A stretch of DNA of 64,000 nt, from contig NC_134679.1 of the NCBI RefSeq assembly GCF_024713945.1, positions 191,001 to 255,000 on the forward strand, given 5' to 3'. The notes below the pieces were generated by a model. It was given only the letters and a program-made list of their open reading frames with translations, was not told where the DNA came from and made no database searches. The position numbers and the translations under genes were made by a program. The first letter of the stretch is position 1; each line of letters begins with the position of its first letter. Positions 12,903 through 22,300 of this stretch are shown piece by piece. The DNA is from Dermatophagoides farinae. Its lineage: Eukaryota; Arthropoda; Arachnida; Sarcoptiformes; Pyroglyphidae.

Positions 12903-12916
12903 TCGCCATCTAGTGA
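12903..12916 (-). promoter_or_regulatory. CTCF-like motif
   Basis: TCACTAGATGGCGA on the minus strand, fitting the CTCF core. The same 14-mer recurs exactly at 52913-52926. It sits inside the bidirectional promoter between the RBBP4-like gene and CLUAP1. Confidence 0.4.
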
Positions 12917-12949
12917 CTTTATAGAGAACCTCATTAGGAAAAATTTAAA

Positions 12950-12963
12950 GTTTCCATGGAAAC
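12950..12963 (+). promoter_or_regulatory. RFX X-box of CLUAP1
   Basis: GTTTCCATGGAAAC is a perfect 14-bp palindrome that matches the RFX/DAF-19 X-box (GTHNYYATRRNAAC) at every position. It lies 90 bp before the CLUAP1 start codon. X-boxes within about 150 bp of the start are the hallmark of intraflagellar transport genes in worms and flies. Confidence 0.8.
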
Positions 12964-13052
12964 CAAACTTGGTAGAATTTCCGAATTTTTGCTCAAAATA
13001 AATTCGGTTATATGATTATGTACCCATTAAAAGGAAAATTATTGATTCAAAG

Positions 13053-14840
13053 ATGGCATCTTCAAACTATCATTTGATGCGAAGTAATTTTTAAATTTTT
13101 TTAAAATTAAAATTTTAGACAATAACAATTTCACTTTTAGATTTTATTTCAGTAATGAGATCTCTCGGTTATCCTCGACAAATGTCAATTGAAAATTTTC
13201 GAAATCCAAATTTTCCATTAATGGCAGATGTTCTCGTTTATCTTCTGAAACGTTTTGATCCGAAAACTGAAATCGAAACGAACGTCGAAACGGAGGAAGG
13301 ACGGTTAAAATTCGTAATGACAGCATCACATTTGATGGTAAACAAAGCAAATTTGGATATCAATGTCAAAAAATTGTATATGGCCGATGTGAATTCCGTT
13401 CAGGAGATGATAAAATTGGCCAAATTGATTCAAGAAGCATGGATTACACTTGATCAAGATTATCGAAAACAAGGCCGAAAAGATGTAATCAATGAAGAGG
13501 ATGAGAATGATTCTGATGAATCGAAACAATCATTGATCGTTCGTAATGGTGAAGAATTTGATCGGACAAAACTTTCACAAGTAAATAAATCTTTTAAATT
13601 ATTAGATATTATTAGATCTGAAAGATTTGTTCTCTTTTTCAACCAAAAAAAAGTATAACAGCTTCAAAACCAGCCAGATAACATCGGAAATATATCAAGT
13701 GGCAACCAAACTTTACGATACAATCGCTGAACATGATCAGAATAAAGTAAAGTAAACTTTTTAAATCCATCAAACAGGGTAATGACTCTTTTTCTTAAAA
13801 TTCTCTAGGATCAACTACAGAAAACGCTTGGCAAACAATTGGTTATCGATCAAATTGAATCCCAAATACGGCAAAGTATTCGACAATTGCAACAAGATAT
13901 TGTCGATATGCAACAAAGAAAACAAAATGTCGATCGAGATAATGATGATATCAATGGAAAAATTGAAAAGAAACAAAGCGAATTGAATCGTAATAAGAAA
14001 CGGTTACAAACATTACATGCACAAAGGCCAGGATATCAGGATGAATTGGAAAAAATTGAACAAGAAATCGTTGGATTATATGATGATTATGTCACAAGTA
14101 GTAGATGTTTGTATTTCCTGGAACAGAAACTTGAAGAATTCGAAGAACTTGAACGGCTAAAAATTGAAGAAAGAAACAAGGAAATTAAACAAATGCTTGA
14201 ACAGATTAAAATCGATGATTTTTTAAAAACCAATAAAGATATGCGTATAAATTCATGGAACCAACAAAATATTGGCACGGATGAACGTTCTGCCGATGAA
14301 TTGGCTGCAATTGTCGACGTGGATGAAGATGCTATGGGACGTGTATCGGACGGAAGTGATTTCAGTGACAGAGATATCAATGAAATACCTAAAAATGATA
14401 ATCATAAATCTCGACGGAATGGACGTCAAAAAGCCAACAAATTGAGTCGGACGAATGATAAAAAAGATAGATTATTAATGGCAAACACTGTTGTCAAAAG
14501 CCAACGTTCACCTGTCAGTATATCGAATGATAATACATTGGATACATCGAATAATCGAAGCGCCAAAACAGCTCGAATTTTTTCATATGGATCATTGTTA
14601 GAAAATGATGATGACGATGACGACGACGATGATGATGATTCAGAACGTTCAGAAACGAATGCGAAAATGTCTGATTCGGAAATTGATTTGGATGCAATCG
14701 ATAGCGAAGATGATGATGAAGATTCGATAAATTCAACTGAAGTTGATTTTACTAAATCGAATGAAACGACAAAAATTGCCACCAATTCTGAGATAAAAAT
14801 TTCTGCATCTAATCTTGATAAAGGAGATGATGATTTTTAG
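13053..14840 (+). CDS. CLUAP1: CLUAP1 / IFT38, intraflagellar transport complex B protein, 527 aa
   Basis: Four exons: 13053-13083, 13153-13580, 13654-13746, 13809-14840. All have GT-AG borders and matching phases, with introns of 62-73 bp. The N-terminus MASSNYHLMRIMRSLGYPRQ aligns almost without gap to the CLUAP1 start (..EMMRALGYPR), followed by MSIENFRNPNFPLMADVLVY, the calponin-homology-like domain that binds tubulin in this family. Exon 3 gives the motif SEIYQVATKLYD (family: ..EIT..G.SLYD). Exon 4 is coiled coil up to about residue 310, then an acidic tail with a run of Asp and a final GDDDF, as in human CLUAP1 (..DNDF). It is a peripheral IFT-B subunit needed to build cilia. Arthropods keep these only in sensory neurons or sperm. 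An X-box lies 90 bp upstream. The 527 aa length exceeds the usual 410 or so because of the acidic tail. The exon 2/3 border was chosen by phase and pyrimidine tract. Confidence 0.9.
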
Positions 14841-14911
14841 ATTGAAAATTTGCATAAATAATGCAGCTTTCATGAATTCGATACGATTAATTTAATAATA
14901 ATAATCATTGA

Positions 14912-14917
14912 AATAAA
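14912..14917 (+). terminator. AATAAA polyadenylation signal (CLUAP1)
   Basis: AATAAA 71 nt past the CLUAP1 stop, in the 128-bp gap between the tail-to-tail CLUAP1 and FAM210 genes. Confidence 0.55.
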
Positions 14918-14968
14918 ATCAATTAATCAATTGCCTTTTGTTAATTCTATTTTGGAATATCGATACAA

Positions 14969-15842
14969 TCATCTATGTTTTGATCGCATTTTACTAGTTT
15001 GATTTTTCATTTGTTTCATAAAACGTTCTTTTTGTTTCAATATATTACGATTGACAGCATGGCTGATATAAGACTGTCGTACACTAATCAATTGTTCATT
15101 TGCTGTTTTGACTAGAACACCTTTTTGAAGCATATATCGAAGTAAATATACGGTTCCAAAAACTGTCGTTGCATATCTTCCAGGTGTAGCCAATTTATAC
15201 AACAATAAAGCAATGGCAACGCTACCCAATTTATCGGCATCTTTTTCGAATAAATTTTTCATAAATTGTGGACAAAATGATGAATCTTCAATATATGGTT
15301 TCACCCAATTGATTACAGCAGCACCATTCATTCCACTGAAAAAAAAACAACAAGAGTTAAAATCATTGAACAATAAAATATTATTCAGTCATTTACAATT
15401 GAGCAAGCAGAAAAAACGATGCAAACCAAACGGCACAATTGACACAATGAAACGGAATGGCAATGTACCAATATTTTTTAAACATTACATGTAATCGTTT
15501 AACCAACGGTAATTTCTTCAATTCGGCCCATTCATTTTTCGGTTGTGATGATGTATTGTTTATTTCTACCTTATTTTTAAATCTTTGTGTACCGAGAAAA
15601 TTTCTTTGGTTTCGAAATGGCAATAAAAATTGACGATTTCGTCCACAATTATTTATCACATTTTTACCAACATTATGGCGCGAGCAACATTCTTGAATGG
15701 TCGTGAATTTTGTTGCTGTCGTAGATAAGCGTTTAGTATATGAAGGAAAAGTATCGACAAATAATCTTGACAAATGAATTGAAGATGCTTTATTAGCTGT
15801 TATCGGTGTTGATCGTATGATCACATTGTATATAATGGACAT
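14969..15842 (-). CDS. FAM210 family (DUF1279) mitochondrial membrane protein, 270 aa
   Basis: Two exons, 15397-15842 and 14969-15335, joined in phase 2 across a 61-bp intron. The junction restores AQFGMNGAAVINWV, equivalent to the SGVDVVPFLE region of FAM210A/B. Residues 1 to about 90 are basic and Ser/Thr/Asn-rich, a likely mitochondrial targeting region. The DUF1279 domain spans about residues 112-215, with KRLHVMFKKYWYIAIPFHCV at the first membrane helix (family: K.Y.VL.PVH) and LYKLATPGRYATTVFGT (family: YKIATPARYT..LGGT) in the second part. The C-terminus is a basic, Gln/Lys-rich helix, as in the family. FAM210 proteins sit in the mitochondrial inner membrane and affect mitochondrial translation or erythroid and muscle metabolism in mammals; the arthropod role is not known. 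Confidence 0.88.
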
Positions 15843-16032
15843 AATGTATAAGAAAATGAAATTTAAAAATAAATTTTTGGATCTTAACGAAAAATAAAGG
15901 GAAAAAATTCTAGCTATTCATGGCATATATATGCAAGAATTTATAAAAATGAACGAATCGAATTTTTAAACAAACAAATCATATGACATTGATATATAGC
16001 CACGAATCCATTCATAGAGATTGTTATGGGAA

Positions 16033-16038
16033 TTTATT
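16033..16038 (-). terminator. AATAAA polyadenylation signal (Tsg)
   Basis: AATAAA on the minus strand, 27 nt beyond the twisted-gastrulation stop codon. Confidence 0.5.
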
Positions 16039-16065
16039 TGAAATTTTAAAAGTTGCTTCAGATCC

Positions 16066-16794
16066 CTATAAATCTTCGTGATCTCCAGTTATAATGAATG
16101 GACATGCAGTACAATTGGATTTATCCAGGCCAAATTCATTACAATATTGTCCAACACATTCACAGCATCCATCATGAAACCAACGGAAGGTCGTGGATCC
16201 CATTGAAGCACATGATGAACGGCATTTATTCATCGAAAGACATTGAGCCATATAAGCAACTATACATTTCATTTCGAGTTCCGATGAATTCTCATCCTCT
16301 TTTGAAAGATCTTTTTCTTCAATAGGCAAAATCAACGAATAGGAAATTGTTTTCCAACGTTCCAATGGATCAGGAGATTCGGTTAGTAAATTAAAAAAAT
16401 CCGGTTGTGGATCTTGTATATGGCCAACGTTTGAACGTTGTTGAATATTTTCCGATTCATTCGTTTTTGATTCACAAAGATCTTGAAACGAGTATTAAAA
16501 CAAAGGTAAATATCATTGAAATTATTGATCAAACAGAAATAACATACCGAAACAAAGACAACAATCCTGATAAAAATAATCTAAACATTTTGAACAATTT
16601 TCTGAACAAGTTCGATTCGAATGAATATTATCGCATTTACAATCAGATCTCAGTATACATTTCGATACTATCGATGCACAAACTACTGAATCACATTTGG
16701 CATTATCTAAATCACTATTTCTGTAAGAATCGTCAGCTTGTGATAATTTTTGAAACCAAAAAAACAATGAAACGGTCAAGAATTTAAGATTCAT
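16066..16794 (-). CDS. Tsg: twisted gastrulation, secreted BMP modulator, 220 aa
   Basis: Two exons, 16548-16794 and 16066-16481, phase 1, with a 66-bp intron. Length is 220 aa (human TWSG1 223). Residues 1-20 are a signal peptide. The N-terminal Cys-rich domain reads CDSVVCASIVSKCILRSDCK and continues to CSENCSKCLDYFYQDCCLCF, then D-LC across the splice (family: [20 protein letters not shown] ... CCDCVGMC). The linker carries PDFFNLLTESPDPLERW, as in LFRALTEGD..LNW. The C-terminal domain has CLSMNKCRSSCASMGSTTFR-WFHDGCCECVG, nearly identical to the family MGASKYRWFHNACCECIG. Tsg binds BMPs and Chordin/Sog in the extracellular space and shapes the dorsoventral BMP gradient. Cys spacing appears complete. 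The gene lies on the same strand as, and downstream of, the P5CR-like gene. Confidence 0.95.
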
Positions 16795-16984
16795 TGTGAA
16801 TCGATATGGTGGTCATAGGTCAACAGGTAAATGATAAATACACTTTGCTGAGTGTAAACACAAAAACTTTGAGCTTGGTAATATATAAACTATTAACACG
16901 TAAACTAAATGTCACACACGACACCATTATGGTCCATAAATTTTGACAGGACACAAATGACAATTGAAATTGGACGACCACCTG

Positions 16985-16996
16985 TTGCGCGCGCAA
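16985..16996. promoter_or_regulatory. GC-rich 12-bp palindrome upstream of Tsg
   Basis: TTGCGCGCGCAA is a perfect palindrome and a CpG-rich island in AT-rich DNA, about 190 bp before the Tsg start and about 160 bp after the P5CR-like stop. The function is unknown. It could be an E2F- or NRF1-like site. Confidence 0.3.
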
Positions 16997-17157
16997 GTTA
17001 TGGCCTTGTCAAAGGTTTAACCATGCTGTATTAAAGCAATTTTTTGAATTTTTTTTAATAAATGCAACTCAGTGTGTTTTTTTTTGTAATTCTCAATTTC
17101 AATTTCTTTCAAGCCAACAACACAACACAAAACAAAGGGCAAAAAAGAGAAAAATAT

Positions 17158-18468
17158 TTATGCTGGTGGATTTTCAGCTAGTTCTTTGATTCGTTGATAA
17201 GCTGCTTCAACGGCAGCTGCGAATCCGGATGCACAATCAGCTTTGTCCAAAACATGAAGACCATAAATAGCCGGTCCACTTGGCGATGTACAAGCATCAC
17301 GAAGATCATTGGGATTTTTTCCCGATTCAATTATCGATGCAGCAGCCGATTGTAATGTTCGTGCAGCAATTTTTGTAGCCAAATGTTTGGGCAATCCTTT
17401 TTTGAATGCACCATCAGCGACGGCAGCCATAAAATAATAACAAAATGTTGATCCATAACCACCAGCTGCACAGGCAATATCCATATGATTTTCTCCGATC
17501 GTTTCCAAGCGACTGATTCGACAAAGAATATTACGAATAATTCCGGCACAATGTTTTGAATCAGGTTCAACATCGATGGCACCAATGCCCAGGCCATATG
17601 CTACGCCATGATTCAACATTATTCGATGCATTTCAACACGATATTTTTCCGGATGATCCGGATTCAACAATGTTCGTTTAATATCGTTCAATGGAATGCC
17701 ACCAACCAACGACAATATGTACAACGGATGTCGTTGATTCGGTATGAAATTCGTTGTCAATGCTAACGGGCGAATGCCACCACTTTTGTAACATTGTCGT
17801 ATTACATAACCATGTACAGCAAGAAATACAATATCACAATCCATGCGTCCAAATATATCATACGATCTTTTCGTAACATAACATCCTAGCCGTTTGTAAT
17901 TGTCATGATTTTTACCACTTTTTGATGCCACAAAAATTTGCTTCGGATTAATACGTTCGCTACCATCAGCGGGTGCCACTTCAAGTAAACCTTTGACAAT
18001 AACTTCAGTCATTTTACCGGCACCAATAAATCCAATTCGTACATTTTTCTCTGTAACCTTTTCTCCTTTACGACGACGACGCATAACTGGACCACGACTT
18101 GCAGTGGTTTTTTGTTCAGTTGATGTTTTCGATGAAGTTTCTTCTGTTTGTGATCTTTGATCCGATTCTTCACCATCATCTCTTTGACTTTCATTGCCAT
18201 CAATAGATTTTTCTGACTGTTGAGTTTCAACTTGATCAGCTTTTTCAGATTCAACATCACTTTGTGGTTGTTCCACTGAAGAAGGCGATTCTTCCGGTTG
18301 ACCTGTAGGTGATTGTGATGATGTAGCAGCCGTAGTAGCACTTGCAGCATTTGTTTCATCAACTTTCGATTCAGAAGTTGTATCAGCAACGACAGCGGCT
18401 GATCCACCTTTTGTATCATCAGTATCTTGGAGGGATTTTTCTTTTTCTGATTCACTTTTTTCCGACAT
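17158..18468 (-). CDS. divergent pyrroline-5-carboxylate reductase with disordered N-terminus, 436 aa
   Basis: Single exon from ATG 18468 (MSEKSESEKEK); the frame extends upstream only into a non-ATG stretch. Residues 1 to about 140 are Ser/Thr/Glu/Gln-rich and disordered, ending in RRRRKGEK. From residue 143 the P5CR fold begins: NVRIGFIGAGKM is the NADP-binding Rossmann loop, then CDIVFLAVHGYVI (family: DVLFLAVKPHII). The C-terminal domain has AAVADGAFKKGLPKHLATKI (family: ALADGGVKMGLPRRLA) and SPSGPAIYGLHVLD (family: SPGGATIHALHVLE). P5CR makes proline from P5C. Here the GLSGSGPAY active-site segment reads CAAGGYGSTFCYY and the signature Thr (GGAT) is Ala, so substrate or activity may differ. 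The bare enzyme is usually about 270-320 aa. Proline synthesis is therefore uncertain, while family membership is firm. Confidence 0.8.
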   Translation of the reverse strand: MSEKSESEKEKSLQDTDDTKGGSAAVVADTTSESKVDETNAASATTAATSSQSPTGQPEESPSSVEQPQSDVESEKADQVETQQSEKSIDGNESQRDDGEESDQRSQTEETSSKTSTEQKTTASRGPVMRRRRKGEKVTEKNVRIGFIGAGKMTEVIVKGLLEVAPADGSERINPKQIFVASKSGKNHDNYKRLGCYVTKRSYDIFGRMDCDIVFLAVHGYVIRQCYKSGGIRPLALTTNFIPNQRHPLYILSLVGGIPLNDIKRTLLNPDHPEKYRVEMHRIMLNHGVAYGLGIGAIDVEPDSKHCAGIIRNILCRISRLETIGENHMDIACAAGGYGSTFCYYFMAAVADGAFKKGLPKHLATKIAARTLQSAAASIIESGKNPNDLRDACTSPSGPAIYGLHVLDKADCASGFAAAVEAAYQRIKELAENPPA

Positions 18469-19373
18469 AATTTTTTCACTTATAAAAACCAAACAAATCA
18501 AAAAAATTCGAATTCAATGACAGGAATGTTTCTGCTTTCGTGTGTGTTTGTGGGTTGACAATCAAAAAAGAAAAAATTTCACCACAAAAATCAGAACAAA
18601 ACAAATACAAAAAAAATATTGATTCAGAATTACGATTTCCGTGTGATTTAAATAGAACTACATTCAGAATTCTTGTACTTTTAACATTTTTATTCGAAAA
18701 AAATCAATCAATCAATTAATTAATTGGAAAATAAAAACTAGACCACAAATACAATAATTAGTTTTTTTGAGAAAAAATCAATTTTTTTGTGTTATGTGTG
18801 TGTGTTTGTGCCAGCATTCATGCCAAATAATTTTTCGAAAAAAAAATGAAATTAAATTCAAAATTGAAAAAAATAGTAAACCAATAATTATTCAATTCAA
18901 TAATAATAAACAATCAGAAAAAAGAAAAAAAACATTCGCTGTCTGGCCACCATTCATTACAAAAAAAAAATATTTACATTTAGACAGAAAAAAAATTTGA
19001 TTCATCTCCAACTCATCTCATCCATCTTCATCTGATCCAAATAACTTCAAAAATGAAGAGGAGAAGGTTGCAAACAAAAAAAAACTTATTCTGTAACATT
19101 ATCATTTGTCCACCAATAGATCGGTGGGTGTATGTGTGTGTGGTGAGTATATAACGTGGAAGCGATCGATGATCATGATTAATGAAAATGATGATGATTG
19201 TATCGATGATGATGATAGAGAGATTAGATTACTGAGTATTACTCATTCAATTCTAAATATATCAAAAAGCTATCAGCTGTGTAAATAGGAAAAATCTAAA
19301 AAAAATTATTACAGAAACGACAAGCATAGATGGCGGCAATGAAGAAAATGTATCAAATGTTTCCAATTTTTTT
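18469..19373. other. intergenic, no gene seen
   Basis: 5' flank of the P5CR-like gene and 3' flank of the GSE1-like gene. It holds poly-A/T, (GT)n and (GAT)n tracts only. A weak CTCF-like fragment (ATAGATGGCGGC) starts at about 19327. Confidence 0.5.
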
Positions 19374-22300
19374 TCAATCCAAACATTTAGATAGGCGATC
19401 AATTTCCAATTGAAATAATGTTTTTTCTCTTTCTAATTTTTGCATTGTCATCACGATTTCCTTGAAAAAAATATCGAAATACAACTCATTAGATGATTGC
19501 ACCATCACAATTGAATTTAAAACTTACATTTCGTTTTTCATTTAAACCTGAATATTCTCGATTAATATCATCAATGCGATGTTGTAAGTTCAGAATTTGA
19601 TCACGAATATTTAGCTTATCTGGAGGCGTTATTGTTGTCGTTGCTGCAGATGTTGCAGGAACTATTTAAAAATGATGTTAATTAGAATTTGGTTTGAATT
19701 TCAACAAAAAACAGTCAATTTTTACCTTTGATCGAAGTGATGACAGTTGCAGGCGTTGCCGTGATAGTCGATATTAATCCATTACGATCAATCAATAATT
19801 GTGGTTGTTGTTGTGGATTGGATGTACTGTTGTTCATGACAGGCCTTAAATGATGTTGATCACTATAGATAATGGCGGCATGTTGTGCGTTCGATGTTGT
19901 TGCTGCTGTTGTTGTTGTCAACATTAATGGATAGTGATGCATGGAATCAGAATTGATAATATTTACAATTGATCCATTAGTTTGAAGCTGTTGTTGTTGT
20001 TTGCCATTCATTTGTTTTTGTGTTTCTAACAATACTGATTCATGAAATTTTTGTGCAAATTGTTTGGGATCCAACATTTTATTTGTTGCCGCTGGTATTA
20101 TAGTTGTTGTTTGAGCTGATGGTTGTTGTTGTTGATGATGATTGTCATTGATCACAACAATTGTATTTTGATCATTTTTGGTTGATAACATTTTCGATTG
20201 TTGAAATGTTGAGCTAGATTGTTGTTGTTGTTGTTGTTGTGTTATGATTGTCCTTTGCATTGATGATGAAGACGAAGATGGCGGCCTTATTACTTCGGCG
20301 GGATTACAATCAAATGTCATAATTTGAGTCTCATCATGTTGTTGTTGATCTAGATTATCATTAGATTCGGTCGTAGATTCTTCTTTATAATTGATATAAT
20401 CATCAAGATTTGGAATGACTTTTGTATTGATTCGTTCAATAAGCTTCGAATTATTGTCATTTGATATGGACGATGATATCAAAGATGGGATCCAAGTCTG
20501 AAGAATCTTTTCATCAAGATTTTGATATTGTTTACCCACACAAATAAGTCGACGTTTTCTTCGCATCTGACGATTACGAATAACGGCTAGCCAATTAATT
20601 TCAGTTTTTAATCTATTTTCCATGGTTGGTGGCTTCAACCCAAGTGTTTCGAAAAATTGCATTTTATTTCTATTACTTTTTCGAACACCTTTTGTATGCA
20701 ATCGATCCGAATTAGGATTTATTCTACTTTCACGAAAATATGGCCAACGTTTAAATGTTTCATATTTTGGATCAACTTCCAATATATCATTTTCTTGTTC
20801 ATAAAGCCAATCAACTTTGAATGAAGCATGGGTTAAACGTCTATTCATTTTTGTTTGAATATAATTATCGAGATCATCTTCACGTTTCATACGATGAGTG
20901 GTCAAACCGAGCAATGAGAGAAACTCCATTTTGCCCAAATCTTCGTCATCATTTTCTTTCAAAGGTAATGGTGGCAAAACTTGATCCATAAATTCAACTA
21001 TTGATTCATGATCTTCATCGAAAACGTCAATTAAATCACTGTCTAGCGAACGATTTTCATCAATTTCAGTCAATTCAGCATCGGATAGAGAATTTTCATC
21101 TGTCTCCATCATCATATTCTCTGGTGATTGCTGTTGCTGATTGATTTGTTGTTCAAGTTGTTGAATTTTTTCTTTCAATCGATTTAGTTGTGCTAAACGT
21201 TTTTTACGCAATTGTATCACTTCTAAGTTAACTTTTGATAAATTATTATGGTCAAAATCTTGCACATTTGAATCTTCTTGTTGAATTGATTCTTCCAATT
21301 CTTTTATCTGTGCTTGTGTTCGATCAATACGTCGTTGACAATGTAATTGATGTTGAATATTATTATCATTCAAGTGATTCTTTTTCATAGCCAAACAATT
21401 TGCCATCGCCTGTTGTTGAATATCTTCTGTTTCATTCGGTTCAATTTTTGGTTTCAATGCTTTTGCTTGCTGATGTTTTTGTTGATTATTATTGCTATCA
21501 TTATTATTACTATTATTATTGTTTAATGCATTGAAATGTAATGCAAAACTGTTTGAATTTATTACAGCTTTTGGAAGCTCATAAGCCTGATGATGATGAT
21601 GATGATGATGATTTGAATGTGAATGAATTGAATGTTGACTATCGATTGATGGTTGTTGTTGGTGATGATGATGATTGGAATGATGATGAGATGCCATGCT
21701 ATTATTATTGTTGCTAATAGCCGGCGTTGAATTACGATTATTACCAGCCAATGCAGCAACAGAAGCTAATGTTGTCAAATTTATTGAATTAGATGGATTC
21801 GATCTAGAATCAGGTGGTTGCTGCTGAAGTCTGATAATCAGTAAAAGATAAAAATTCAGATTTAATCAAAACCACAACAACAATGAATACTTACAATTGC
21901 TGTGGATATTGAATTTGGACATATTGTTGACGTGCCATATGTCTCAATACTGTCGTTGCGGTTGTTGTTGTAACATTCATTTGTGATGATTGTGAACTAC
22001 TACTGCCATTATTATTGGTTGTTGTAATTGGTTCACTTGTAGATGTTTCATTTATCATTTCTTGTTTGATTGTAACCGGTGTAGCGGCCATTGCAGCCGC
22101 TACTAATGGTGCCAATGTATGTGATGGATTAAATGATGTCGGTGCCGTTACATTCAAATTATTGTTGTTCGATTGTTGTTGTTGTTGGCTAACGATATTG
22201 TTGTTACCGAAATTACCGGCATTGACAATTATTGCTGCTTTAGGTATCATTTCATTTGAAACAGGAACCGAAATAATTCCTATATAATTTACACAACAGG

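Noticed and set aside
13155-13658. CLUAP1 frame read through to KSFKLLDIIRSERFVLFF
   Set aside because: The part after 13580 is intron. A GT donor at 13581 and AG at 13653 restore the family motif in phase.
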